The notes beneath the pieces are model-generated. The model did not search any database. It had not been told where the DNA came from and saw only the letters and a list, made by a program, of their open reading frames with translations. Source: Balamuthia mandrillaris (lineage: Eukaryota > Discosea > Longamoebia > Balamuthiidae). From it: a stretch of DNA of 64,000 nucleotides. A program made the translations under genes and the position numbers. Numbering within the stretch: position 1 is the stretch's first letter; each line of letters opens with the position of its first letter. The DNA is taken from NCBI GenBank assembly GCA_031835245.1, contig JAVKOQ010000041.1:200001-264000 (forward strand), in the 5' to 3' direction. This document shows positions 1-10,216 of this stretch, one piece after another.

Positions 1-1497
1 CTCTCACCGCTGCCCTCCTTTTCCCTTCCATGAGGAAGGAGCAGTGGGAACAACAATAAGAGACTAAGAGACCAGCGTACTTGCTGTTGGTGTGTATGAT
101 CTTTTTTTGTGCAGAGCACATCACATACAAACTCCCCGCTTACTGGGGTGTCTTTCTTTGCTACCCTTACCACGCTACCCTTCACTCTATCTCTCTCCAA
201 GCGGGGATCGCTTAAGTCCACCACCCAAAAAAAGAGATGTGTTGAAGCAACGGGCAAGGCAAGCGTTCAGGTCCGAGAAACCTAGCACTAGAAAAGCGCC
301 AGATCCCAAAAACCGTTTCTCTTCCCATCCTTGCATCTTGCGTCACAAGGACTCAGAAGATAAAGCTTGCCTTGGCGAGCTTTGGTCTGGTCCAGGGTTT
401 TTCGACAGCTAAGAAAAAAAACGGTGCTTGCCTGGCGGCAAGCTATTTCCCTCTCAGCTCTCTCCCTCGACCGTCCCTTTGCTCCGCAGGACAAACCTTT
501 CGCATCCTCAAACCCACCTTGAGAGCAGCAGCCTGGAAGAAAAGAAGACACGCAACTGGTCACAGCTGGTTTGTGGCAGATCTGTGCACCTTTTTGTTGC
601 CTCTCTTCCATCTCCCTCTGCTCCCTCTTTTTTTACTCTAACTGGAGAACACACAAAAGAAAAATGATCACCTGACCAGGGCTACTGGTGCGGCTGGTAG
701 GAACCATGCTATGAACTCGCAGCATGTGCGGAATTTCCTTCCCCACACACAGGGCCGCCATAGTGACTCCCAAACCCACCCACCTTCGCTCCTTGTCAAT
801 CCTTTCTCTCCGCACCTGGATGTCCGTTTGGATCGACTTTTTGCAGGCCAGTTGCGGCCGGAGCCGCGCTTGAACCTGCTACTTTAGTCTGCATCCTTCC
901 TTCGCTCCTGTGCTTTGAAAAGCGATTTTTTTCTCTTGTTTTCTCGTTGATGCACCCCCTCATTTTGTGCCAACTAGCACTGGCGTTTTGACGGGCTAGT
1001 TAGCCATATTTAATTGCCAGCGATACCCAATTCTAGATTTTTATTGTCGACTCCTCGTGAATAGTACCGTAAACCTGCATCAGCCTCTTTGTGTTGTGCT
1101 AAGAAGCTAATAGCAGCATAAGCGACACAACTGTAGAGATCTGGACAACATGTGTTCTTTATAACAATATTCATTGATTCTATTCTTTTATCAACTCTAG
1201 CTTTTTGAACCAGTGTCTTCTTTGTTTCTTTCCTTTTTATTATCATTCATTATCTTTTGGTTTTGTTTTATTACTCTTTTATTACCTGATATTTGTTTTT
1301 CTTTTATTCTTATTAAAGTCTTTTTCCTGTTCCAATAAGTATTCATGGTGTTGACTTCATCCATTTCTTCCTTTTGCCTCAAAATGATTTTCCTTGGTTT
1401 TATGCTTAGGCTTTCTCAACTTTGTTCTTTGTATCTTGTAAAGCATTACTAATTGTATTTATGCATTTTCCTTTTCATTTGATATTTGTAACTGTCA
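1..1497. other. gene-poor stretch, no recognisable gene
   Basis: I see no gene I can support here. Both strands have only short overlapping open frames of about 60-110 codons with biased composition and no recognisable domain. The left part is of mixed composition. From about 1,200 onwards it becomes AT-rich with many T runs. It may hold the end of a neighbouring gene outside the window, but nothing shows this. Confidence 0.4.
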
Positions 1498-1731
1498 TTG
1501 TTTGTCCTGGTTACTGACTGCTTTTCTGCGAGAAATAGCAAGGGGAAGAGGAAACGGAGGAAGAAAGCGAAAGAAGAAGTGGAAGAGGAAGAGAGGGAAG
1601 AAGATGAGGAGGAAGCAGAAGGACAAGAAGAAGAAAAGGAAGACCTCCCATTAGATGTGCAAAGAGCGCTTCGCCATGAGCAAAGTGAGACTCATCGCTT
1701 ACACAAGGAGCTGCGCTTTGTACGCTGTTGA
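1498..1731 (+). CDS. low-complexity acidic/basic ORF, uncertain
   Basis: An open frame of about 77 codons reads as a hydrophobic start, then a Lys/Arg-rich block, then a long Glu-rich block, and ends in a less biased stretch (PLDVQRALRHEQSETHRL). The final part looks more like real coding sequence than the rest, so this could be the last exon of a gene. No domain is recognisable, no convincing upstream exon was found, and purine-rich DNA gives such frames by chance. I treat it as a weak hypothetical. Confidence 0.15.
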   Translation: MFVLVTDCFSARNSKGKRKRRKKAKEEVEEEEREEDEEEAEGQEEEKEDLPLDVQRALRHEQSETHRLHKELRFVRC

Positions 1732-2329
1732 ACTAGTGCAGAGCTAGGCAAGGATACAGAGTCTATGCCAACAGCAACGTTTCACAGGCTTGGATGCTAT
1801 TTGATGTCAACAAGAACCAAGGTTCTACTTGCCAATAGGCAGTACCATTGGCACTGCTTTCTGCTGACAATCATTCTTCTTTCTTTGCCAATTGGAGGAC
1901 AACCTCTGCAGCTCAACTTGCTTGGAAGTGGTACTGGTTTGACTCTGGGTTGTGTTATGTCTGTTTTATTTTTTTTGTTTTTTTTCAAGGTTGTCTACAA
2001 TAAAAAAGTATTGAAGAAATTCAGAAAAACTTGATTGTGCACAGTAATAATCATTTTTCAATTTAACACTTTTTCTTTATTGATTGGCTTTTTTAATTAA
2101 GCAAAGCAAAATGATAGTCAATTTATGAATAATTAATCCTTGTTAACAACACATTTATAGAGTGAACTAATTAACAAATCAATTTTTGCTTAGGAGTTTT
2201 CATATAACATCTATAAGTATTGTTATGTAAATATAATGATCATTATGAAAATAAATAGAAATAGAAAAAATAGTTTAACAAAAAAGATGTTTTAAAACAA
2301 TGTAAACAAAGATCATCTGCAAACTCAGC
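1732..2329. other. AT-rich intergenic stretch
   Basis: This is strongly AT-rich sequence with T and A runs and no gene or repeat unit that I recognise. It leads into the chromovirus fragment that starts near 2,330. Confidence 0.4.
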
Positions 2330-3152
2330 TTCTCCAAAATTGTCCAGTCTGACAACAGCACTGAATTTGTCAACAAAATCATGTCCATGGTATGTGACCA
2401 GGCAGGTTTCAACCACTAGTTCATCTCTTCATATCACCCATGAGCCAATGAAGCTGCAGAAAGCCACATCAAGCTCATCAAATCCATGCTTCTGAAATCC
2501 CTTAAAAATGACCTCAGAAACTGGTTTATTACCTTCCTTCCCATCACAATTCGCCTTAAATCAGCGAATATCCTATCACTCAGACTCCAAACCCTTCAAG
2601 CTCTTCTTTGGCAGACCTCTTTCTTACCTGGATAACTACTTTAACAGCATATCCAAGCTAAAAACTCTATGTGAGATCACTTCTCTCACCAAGGTTATGC
2701 TGCAGATTATCTACCCTTCCATCTACAAAAAGGTCACTAAATACTCTGCCAATGTAGAAAAGTACTTCAATGCAACAAACAAAATCATCCACTTCTCTCT
2801 GCGGACAAAGGTAATGCTGAAAAACCCCAAATTTCTTAGCTAGGTCATTGTCTACTGCACTAATAACAGAGCCTGTGTCCTTCAAGACATCATTGGCAAC
2901 ATACTCCTTGACAAGGTTCCTCCAAGTGCTCTCAAGCCTGCTGGTCTCGACACTCCTTTTGAAGACAAGCACTTCAAAGTAGAAAAGGTCCTTGACCATG
3001 ACAGTCCACCTTCCAACTGCTACTATCTTGTGAAGTCAAAAGGATACCCGGATTCAGACAACTCCTGGGTTGCAGCCAAGGCCTTTGGCTCTCAGCAACC
3101 CATCTCCACCTACTGGAGGAAGAAGTACCCCAAGAAGAAATGTCACAAATAA
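2330..3152 (+). mobile_element. Ty3/gypsy chromovirus fragment: integrase end plus chromodomain
   Basis: Degenerate reading frames here match the C-terminal half of a Ty3/gypsy polyprotein. Near 2,340-2,500 the integrase core motifs QSDNSTEFVN and ANEAAESHIKLIKSML are readable around stop codons. From about 2,950 to the stop at 3,150-3,152 one frame is intact and encodes a chromodomain, with the segments FKVEKVLDHD, YYLVKSKGYPDSDNSW and ISTYWRKKYPKKK. A chromodomain fused after integrase defines chromoviruses. In-frame stops in the integrase part show that the copy is dead. A 208-bp LTR follows directly at 3,182, which fits the 3' end of an element whose 5' part is lost. Confidence 0.8.
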
Positions 3153-3181
3153 CATCAGTTCTCTTTGGGAGGCAGTGATGA

Positions 3182-3389
3182 TGGAAAAACAACAATTCAT
3201 GTCGTTATGACTTCCTGTGGACACTCTCCCTGGATACCCCAAATTCTCTCACCCCTTTTTATTTTCCCTTTTTCCTTGTGCCACATTCAAAGCACACACT
3301 TTGGTCCACACCTCTTTTCTTGTGAATAAACCCAGAGTCACTTATGTGCTATCCCTTTCTTGATTGGCAGAGTTTATCCCCAATCAACA
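3182..3389 (+). repeat. chromovirus LTR, copy 1 (3' LTR)
   Basis: This 208-bp repeat starts TGGAAAAACAACA and ends ATCAACA. It recurs at 9,820-10,027 with the same length and, inverted, at 63,088-63,298. It contains the shared blocks GGATACCCCAAATTCTCTC, TTTGGTCCACACCTC and a polyadenylation-like GTGAATAAACCCAGAG. Its place 29 bp after the chromodomain stop makes it the 3' LTR of that fragment. Confidence 0.75.
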
Positions 3390-3776
3390 TATTGAAAAGC
3401 TTATATTTTGCTTTTTTTTCTCCCTGGTGATTTTTTCTTCTTTATTTTTTTATTCTTATTATGCTCCACTTCAAAGGCTATCAAATGATTGTTCTTCATC
3501 TCTGGTTCAATCACTAGTATTGAAGCTGGTGATGTCAAGGTGTGTGCAAGATGAGTCAACAGAGTTTCAGAGATGAAGGGAACTCAGTGTTTCTTTGTTG
3601 GAGAAGGAAGGGCTGGTATGTCAAATGAGGAAGCTATTATTGACAATTGTAGTGGTGCTACTTTGTTGGATGGCCAACTCCCTGCCTTTCAAAATCCAGC
3701 AATCAGATGAAGCACTGTTAAGGCTGAATCCTGATATAAGGCAGTGACTTCAAGAAGCCATTGCCTCTGTTCTGTT
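3390..3776. other. intergenic, nothing recognised
   Basis: This is AT-rich DNA with only short open frames and no motif that I recognise. It separates the chromovirus LTR from the small TIR element. Confidence 0.35.
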
Positions 3777-3992
3777 GTCACATGGCACGATCTCGGTCTG
3801 ATCAACCAGCCAATCAACGGAATCTCTAAGTATTGCGTTACCACGGGAGAAGGGAAAAAAGGGAAAAAGGAGAGAATAACAGGATTAGAGAGAGAAACTG
3901 TACACAAACCAAGAATCACCCCAATTTTATCTCTCCTTTGTGAGTGTTGTGTGAGAGAGAGGGATTGGCATGACCCAAGGCCAGGTTGTGAC
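3777..3992 (-). mobile_element. small non-autonomous element with GTCACA ends (intact copy)
   Basis: This segment of about 216 bp begins GTCACATGG and ends GGTTGTGAC, so its ends are short imperfect inverted repeats. Its reverse complement aligns with 10,301-10,883, which is the same element interrupted by an insertion. It has no coding capacity, which fits a MITE or solo remnant. The family assignment is open because only a few terminal bases can be compared. Confidence 0.5.
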
Positions 3993-4783
3993 TCGTTTTC
4001 CTGAACTTATTGGATGCTCTTGCCTCTAAAAGTTGTGGCTGTTACCTTTTCTCTTCAAATATGGAAGATAAAGATGTCTCTTACCCAAAGTCACCAAACT
4101 TCTGCTTGAGCGTTATTTGCACACCTGATAATTGTGCAATGATCTTCAGGCAAGTCTTTCTGTCCAGAGCATTGTTTCATTGTAGTTGAAGATGAAGGAA
4201 GGAAGATAGTGTGATGTCGTCATAAGGCTCTCAAGTTAGTCCATCCACTCCTCAATAGTTTCTCATTTGTAGGATGTAGTGAAAGACAAGAATAATAACA
4301 TTAGAGCTTACCAGTGAAAACAAATAGAAGTAAAAACACTTACAGGTTCAACAGGCTGTGGTGCTTTTATCCTTAGATTGAGTCATTTTGCAAAGAATAG
4401 CATATACTTGTGAGTGATTGTTGGAATACCTTTTGCCAGGTTTTTTTGGAGCATTTTCTCCAAAGTTCTTCAACTTTGCCAAAAAAAAGTTTGTTGGGAC
4501 AAGAATCTTTTCACTTACTCATTGAAATCAAATAGATTAAAATATGTAACCTTTATTTTGAATTGCTCAAAGGTTGTATATAGTTTCTTTTCCTCTCTGT
4601 CAACAATCCACTTCGGCACCTCTTCTTTCTCTTCTAAAGAGAGTCTTGACTCTTGACCTTTTTCTTGAGCTCAGAGCACTTGATGGAGACTACTTTTGGA
4701 GATGCCAGTGAGCTTTGCAGCATTTCTTATACTCACAAACACGTCCTGAGAACAAGCTTTGTTGCTCTTCAAAAATAATTTAA
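3993..4783. other. intergenic, no gene recognised
   Basis: This is AT-rich sequence with short open frames only. I see no domain, no tRNA-like fold and no repeat shared with other parts of the window. Confidence 0.35.
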
Positions 4784-5500
4784 CCCATTGACAGTTTTTG
4801 AGGTGGCCACTAAAGTGGCCAGGTAATCTTGATCAGCTTAAATTTTTTTTTTTGCAGGAAAACAAGACATTATTTGCTCTTGTTTCTATCTCATGGTGGC
4901 CACTAAAGTGGCCACTTTTTTGTAGACATTTTTTTTTTGATTGACATGTAATGGTGATTGTGTCACCTTGTGTTTATTTGTAAGAGGGGATATGTGTGTA
5001 ACAGTGTAAAGTCTCTCTCTGTGTGTGAGCATTGTTGCTTACTTTTATATCTTTCTCTTCTGTTGAGGGTTCTAAGTGATTCTCTTTTGTTTCTCCATGT
5101 CGTCATATTCTGCTGTTGATGGTTGGTCACTGCTTGACTCTGATGCAGCTGACTCTATTCTTGTAGACTTATGTGACGTGTCTGTTGGCACCATCACAGA
5201 CACACAAATACTCATTTATTTAGCATGAAGATGATGGTGATAGTCTCTATAGCAATCAACACAAAGCAATGTCTCACAAGCAGTACAGGAACAAGAGGTC
5301 TATAGGCCACTATCCTGAAAGATAGGCCTTTTTAGCAGGCAAGTTCTTAAGTTGTGTTCCTCTTTGCCACAAGTAGAACAACAACCTTTCTTCCATTTCT
5401 TTGGTGCCTCCAACTTTCTCTTTTTCCCCTTTTTTTGTTTGTTTCCAACATTGGTGTCATCATAGTCAACAAAAATTTATTGTAATCAGAATGCAAAATG
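4784..5500. mobile_element. piggyBac-like remnant, rearranged
   Basis: A TTAA at 4,780-4,783 is followed by CCCATTGACAG, the arrangement expected at a piggyBac-type end (TTAA target site, CCC terminus). Two copies of a palindromic block containing GTGGCCAC lie at about 4,803 and 4,894. On the plus strand, ATG at 5,097 opens a 43-codon acidic frame. On the minus strand about 5,450-5,230 encodes a Cys-rich end with CSTCGKEEHNLRTC and CSCTACETLLCVDCYRDYHH, which resembles the Cys-rich tail of piggyBac transposases. The two pieces face each other, so the copy is internally deleted and inverted. No catalytic DDD core is visible. Confidence 0.4.
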
Positions 5501-5514
5501 GTGTGTTGCTCCGT

Positions 5515-5742
5515 TGGATGATCAGACCTGTATAAACACCTGTTTAAATACCTGTCTATACACTGTGTATGGACATATCACATAAAAGGGAACGATTTTT
5601 CCTTGTATGGTCATCTGTCTAAACAGCTATCTAAACAGGTGTTTAGACAGGTGTTTATACAGCTGTTTAGATAGCTGTATAGACAGATGTTTAAACAGGT
5701 GTTCAGACAGGTGTTTAGATAGCTGTTTAGACACCAAAGAAC
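5515..5742 (+). repeat. 12-bp minisatellite (GxTGTTTAGACA type)
   Basis: From about 5,615 to 5,735 the sequence is a run of 12-bp units such as GGTGTTTAGACA, GGTGTTTATACA, GCTGTTTAGATA and GCTGTATAGACA. Looser copies start at 5,525. Each unit is partly self-complementary, so the array can fold. Related units recur at about 9,697-9,805. Confidence 0.7.
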
Positions 5743-5874
5743 CATAATAGTGTTCAAATTGTTTATTTTCCGAACCAATCCCAAATCAAAAGACCCATCC
5801 ACATCCTCTGCTGTTGTTCTGCTGTTCTTTTTCTTGTCCTCATTCCCAGTCTCGTCCTGGCTCTGCATTTGCAT

Positions 5875-6095
5875 TCGTGTTCACGTTCGCGTTCTTGTTC
5901 TCATTCTCGTTCTTGTTCTTGTTCTTGTTCTTGTTCTTGTTCTCATTCTCGTTCTTGTTCTTGTTCTCATTCTCGTTCTTGGTCTCATTCTCATGCTTGT
6001 TCTTGTTCTTGTTCTCATTCTTGTTCTTGTTCTTGTTCTTGTTCTCGTTCTCATCCTTGTGCTTGTTCTCGTTCTCATTCCCATTCTTGTTCTCA
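5875..6095 (+). repeat. hexanucleotide array (TTCTTG/TTCTCG)
   Basis: This is a pyrimidine-rich tandem array of TTCTTG, TTCTCG and TTCTCA units. It creates open frames in several phases (Ser/Arg, Val/Leu and Arg/Thr repeats), none of which I regard as a gene. Confidence 0.8.
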
Positions 6096-6186
6096 GCAAT
6101 GCCACTGGCTTACCTATAGTGGCAGGAAAACAAAGATGAAGCATTTAGTATTTAAACAACATGAAAAGAGAAAGCAAGATGGAGCA

Positions 6187-6379
6187 AGAAAGGGAGAAAG
6201 AGAAAGAGAAAGAGAAAGAGAAAGAGAAAGAGAAAGAGAAAGAGAAAGAGAAAGAGAAAGAGAAAGAGAAAGAGAAAGAGAAAGAGAAAAGAGAAAGAGA
6301 AAGAGAAAGAGAAAGAGAAAGAGAAAGAGAAAGAGAAAGAGAAAGAGAAAGAGAAAGAGAAAGAGAAAGAGAAACAGAA

Positions 6380-6412
<33 letters not shown>

Positions 6413-6480
6413 AAGAGAAAGAGGTTGATGATGATAAAGAAAAACAACAGAGAGGCAGATAAAAGAAAGAAAGAAAGAAA
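6187..6480 (+). repeat. (GAAAGA)n purine microsatellite
   Basis: About 230 bp of nearly pure GAAAGA repeats runs into GAGAGA and then AAAG repeats near 6,480. The long open frames on both strands are repeat artefacts. Confidence 0.85.
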
Positions 6481-6544
6481 GGAAAAAAAGTGATAGTTGT
6501 TAGTAGTGGTGTCAGACAGTAAACAAAGGAGAATAGACTGAAAA

Positions 6545-7045
6545 GCAACTCAGAGACGGAGAGATCTCTTAGAGGGAGACAGGAGGAGACAGGCGAGCTG
6601 AGAGGGAAGATGGGAGAGGGGAGACGAGAAGAGAGGGGAGAGGGGAGAGGCGAGAGGGGAGAGGGACACAGGAGACGGAATACAGGAGACGGTAGGAGAT
6701 GGGAGACGGGAGATGGGAGACGGGAGACGGTAGGAGATGGGAGGAGAGGGGAGATGGGAGAACAAGAGAAAGGAGAGAGGAGAGAGGAGAGAGGAGAGAG
6801 GAGAGAGGAGAGAGCAGAGAGAGAGCAGAGAGGAGCAGAGAGCAGAGAGCAGAGAGAGGCAGAGAGGAGAGAGCAGAGAGGAGAGAGCAGAGGCAGAGAG
6901 AGCAGAGAGGAGAGAGCAGAGAGGAGAGAAGGCAGAGAGCAGAGAGCAGAGAGGGAGAGAGCAGAGAGCAGAGAGCAGAGAGCAGAGAGCAGAGAGCAGA
7001 GAGCAGAGAGCAGAGAGCAGAGAGCAGAGAGCAGAGAGCAGAGAG
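6545..7045 (+). repeat. purine minisatellite (GAGAGGA/GAGAGCA)
   Basis: The block opens with GGGAGAC-rich DNA and turns into 7-bp units GAGAGGA and then GAGAGCA, ending in about a dozen perfect GAGAGCA copies. It is nearly all purine on the plus strand. The same 7-bp family appears reverse-complemented at 8,730-9,325. Confidence 0.8.
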
Positions 7046-7049
7046 AGGG

Positions 7050-7840
7050 GGTGGTGCTGGAAGGGTGAGCGAAAGGTTGGAACGGAGGGCTGCCACCTCC
7101 ACCAGGAGTGAATCAATCTTGGTGTTAGGCGTTATGGAGGTGACAGGCTTCTGTTTCAAGCTGTGTCCGGAGCATCTCTTGGTGGTGACATCACGCAGTG
7201 CCCAGATGCTGGCATCAACGGCCATGCGGAACACATAGCCGAGCTGTTTGAGGTGTGGATGTGGTGTCGTTATCATCGTCACTGCTTGTAGAGGAACGCC
7301 ACGAGAGTAGACGCCAAGTATTCCATGTTCCTCTCCCATGTTTATGGTTGCAGAGCCTTTGGTGTTAGCGAGAGAGAGAGAGAGAGAGGAGGATCACGGA
7401 TCTTACCACTCGTGAGGAGTTGCTTGGCATCTGTGTCGGTGCGGAAGGTAAGGCCTACCGGCGTCACCCTTGTGGCACTTGTGTTGATAGCAGTGAAAGA
7501 GGCTATTGCATTCATCGCCAAGGTGTGCCAGGATGTTGGCACTCGTAATGTTGCCCAGGACGCAGACGGTGAGGCCTTCAAAGGCGACGAGTGACGTTGT
7601 CTTCGAAGTAGCGGTCCTAGTTGTCCCAGAAACGGGGGTCCTGGTCAGTGCCGGCGTGCTGACTGGTTGAGCCCAGTCGTTTAGCGCTAGAGAGAAGGGA
7701 GTTGGGTACAGGAGCGGCAGTCAGGCGTGGGTGCGAATTGGGTGTGAAGAGTGTATTGGCAGCATCACTCCACAAGGAGCTCCACCAGGAGGTACTCTGC
7801 GCACAGCTCAAAGCAGAGCGGAGAAACAACTGGCACGCCG
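7050..7840 (-). CDS. unidentified coding-like segment
   Basis: On the minus strand several frames look like real coding sequence rather than repeat. The stretch 7,330-7,060 contains the segment HLKQLGYVFRMAVDASIWAL followed by KPVTSITPNTKIDSLLVEVA. A second piece at 7,580-7,390 contains AIASFTAINTSATRVTPVG. Balanced composition with many C-ending codons supports coding. A CT-repeat between the pieces could be an intron. The downstream end runs straight into the minisatellite, so the gene would be truncated. I do not recognise the family. It could be an unknown gene fragment or transposon coding sequence. Confidence 0.25.
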
Positions 7841-8189
7841 GAAGTTGAGTTTGCTGCAGGAGTGGTTGTTGGAGCGACTGGGCGGAGAAGCAGTGGGAGG
7901 CTTAAGGAGGCAGAGGAAAGGAAACTTTTACAAAGGTTTCTGAGGGAACTTTTCCTTTTTTCGCAACGATTTTCGTTGTTGAACAGTTTTTCTCTCTTTA
8001 CATTTTCTGTTTTCTACCTTGAGAAATGAGAATTTGACTTTTCGTTTCTACTCTTTGTCGTACAGCCACTGTTTAGAGAGACAATACTTGTTTCTTTCCA
8101 AGTCACAAACCAATTTTTGTTTATATTTGCCGACAAATCTCATCTCCAGCTCCTCACAGTTGCAGTGGTGTTTTCCGTCCTCAGTGCTG
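7841..8189. other. intergenic, nothing recognised
   Basis: This has mixed composition with short open frames only and no repeat unit or domain that I recognise. Confidence 0.3.
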
Positions 8190-8500
8190 TAAATCGACCG
8201 CTCGAGCGCTCATCTCAAATCCACGTCAGCTTTTCATGAGCGCTCATGAATAAGCCGCTGACATCACAATATTCCTTTTATAAATGATCGTAGAGATTGA
8301 TCTTTGAAGAAAGAGGCTCCTCACAATTGCCTCTATTCGCTATGTTGTTTGCTTCTCTTTCTCTTGCCTCCTTTCTGTCCAGAAACGCAGAAATGACAAC
8401 AAAGCTGGTGGAAACAACGGGAGGATTTTTTCCCAAAATAGACAGTTTATTCATTCTGAGTGTAAGGTACCACGTCAGCTTATTCATGAGCGCTCCTTTT
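8190..8500. repeat. inverted-repeat element (GAGCGCTCATGAATAAGC ends)
   Basis: GAGCGCTCATGAATAAGC near 8,239 is followed by GCTGAC. At about 8,474 the reverse complement appears as GTCAGCTTATTCATGAGCGC. The inverted arms of about 20 bp enclose some 210 bp of non-coding DNA, as in a small TIR element. A further overlapping palindrome (GAGCGCTC) lies at 8,202. Confidence 0.4.
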
Positions 8501-8727
8501 ACAGCACTTCCGTCCTTGTCAACAAAAGGAAGGTTTGGTGACGGTCACAGATTTCGCTTTTTTAAGCAACCGGGGCGGGGGGAAAAGAAGGAGAAGCGAT
8601 GGCGCGCCTAGCTCACCACTCTTGGTTTTCGAAGGACACTTGTTTTTTTCATTGAGCCTTTCTCTTTCAGTTACCGTGGTATGTTAAAGCGTCCAATCTT
8701 TCTTGAGTTCAAAAAAAAAACAAGGAT

Positions 8728-9325
8728 TTTGTTTCCTCTCTCCTCGCCTCTCTCGCCTCTCCCCTCTCCCCTCTCCCCCTCCCTCTCGCCTCTCGCCTTT
8801 CTCCTCACCTCTCTCCTCACCTCTTGCCTCCCCTCTCTCCTCGCCTCTCTCCTCTCTCGTCTCTGACCTCTCGCCTATCTCTCACCTCCTCTCTCCTCTC
8901 TCGCCTCTTCTCTTACCTCTCCTCTCACCTCTCTCTCCTCTCACTTCTCACCTCTTGCCTATCTCTCACCTCCTCTCTCCTCTCTCCTCTCTGCTCTCTG
9001 CTCTCTGCTCTCTCCTTTCTCCTCTCTCCTCTCTCCTCTCTCCTCTCTCCCCTCTCTCCTCTCTCCTCTCTCCTCTCTCCTCTCTCCTCTCTCCTCTCTG
9101 CTCTTTGCTCTCTCCTCTCTCCTCTCTGCTCTCTCCTCTCTGCTCTCTCCTCTCTCCTCTCTGCTCTCTCCTCTCTGCTCTCTCCTCTCTCCTCTCTGCT
9201 CTCTCCTCTCTCCTCTCTGCTCTCTGCTCTCTCCTCTCTCCTCTCTCCTCTCCCCTCTCTCCTCTCTGCTCTTTTCTCTCTCCTCTCTCCTCTCTGCTCT
9301 TTCCTCTCTCCTCTCTCCTTGTAGC
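8728..9325 (+). repeat. pyrimidine minisatellite (CTCTCCT/CTCTGCT)
   Basis: About 600 bp of C and T consists of CTCTCGC and CTCTCCT units and, from about 8,985, 7-bp CTCTCCT and CTCTGCT units. It is the reverse complement of the array at 6,545-7,045. The long Leu/Ser frames inside are artefacts. Confidence 0.85.
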
Positions 9326-9819
9326 TTGTTGCTCACCTCTTGTCTCTTGTCTTGTTTCTTACCAGGGAGTTACTGCAATACTTGTGTTTGGGGATCATAG
9401 AGAGCTGTTCTGTCACACTCTTCTCTTGTTAACTATTGTCATCATGATATGCTTCAATAATAAACATTTTGCTGTTCGAGGTCAGCAACAAAAGAATCAA
9501 GAGAGGAAGAGAGAGAGAGAAAGAGACAAGAGAGGAGAAAGCTGATGAGAGCAAAAAACTGAAGGTGAGAGTTTGAATGTATTGAAAGAATTCAAACCCC
9601 AAGTTTTTGCAGACAATCTCCTATCTGTCATGCAATCTCTTCTCTTTGCATGAACGCTGCTTTTATCTATCTTGTGATCGCATACAGAAAAATGATCAAT
9701 ATAGCTGTCTAAACAGGCCTTCAAAAATACAGAAAAACCTGTTTGGTGATTGGCAGGCTGAAAATACAGGAAAAACCTGTATAGACACCTGTTTATACAG
9801 CTGTATTTCACCAATGGAG
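9326..9819. other. intergenic with a decayed 12-bp repeat
   Basis: No gene was recognised. The part 9,697-9,805 holds scattered units related to the 12-bp minisatellite at 5.5-5.7 kb, for example CCTGTATAGACACCTGTTTA. Confidence 0.4.
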
Positions 9820-10027
9820 TGGAAAACCAACAATTCACGTCATTATGACTTCCTGTCAACACTTTCCCTGGATACCCCAAATTCTCTCACCCCCTTTTAT
9901 TTTCCCTTTTTCCTTGCAACACATTCAAAGCACACACTTTGGTCCACACCTCTTTTCTTGTGAATAAACCCAGAGTTGCTTACATGCTGTCCCTTTCTTG
10001 ATCCACAGGGTTTATCCCCCATCAACA
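9820..10027 (+). repeat. chromovirus LTR, copy 2 (5' LTR)
   Basis: This 208-bp copy starts TGGAAAACCAACA and ends ATCAACA, the same length as copy 1. A gag-like start codon follows 50 bp later, so it acts as a 5' LTR. No obvious TGG-type tRNA primer-binding site follows directly. Confidence 0.75.
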
Positions 10028-10076
10028 TTTTTCTTAAGTGAACTCTTAGTAGCAAGAAAGGTTCAACCCTACCACA

Positions 10077-10214
10077 ATGAGCAATGATGATGAGCGCGGT
10101 GCTCAACATTGGGACGGATCATCCCCCACAGAACTTCGTCTCCTCATTGAAAAGGAGCAAGCCTCCATCAAAGATTTCATCCTCATTGATCGTCTGGTGT
10201 ATGCGCAGAGATGA
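10077..10214 (+). pseudogene. start of chromovirus gag, truncated
   Basis: An ATG 50 bp after the LTR opens a 45-codon frame beginning MSNDDERGAQHWDG and ending in a stop. The minus-strand element at 63 kb has the same layout, LTR then an ATG beginning a similar Asp-rich N-terminus, so this is the gag N-terminus. It is cut off by the hairpin and TIR element that follow. Confidence 0.5.
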
Positions 10215-10216
10215 CT

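Noticed and set aside
5875-7045. Long ORFs of Ser/Arg, Lys/Glu, Leu/Ser repeats on both strands
   Set aside because: They exist in all phases of simple repeats and end where the repeats end. No start context, introns or conserved motifs are present.
6545-7045. Possible CRISPR array from regular short repeats
   Set aside because: Units are 7 bp and contiguous with no unique spacers, and the genome is eukaryotic.
10077-10214. Short ORF as an independent small gene
   Set aside because: Its position after an LTR and its likeness to the start of the 63-kb element make it a gag start.
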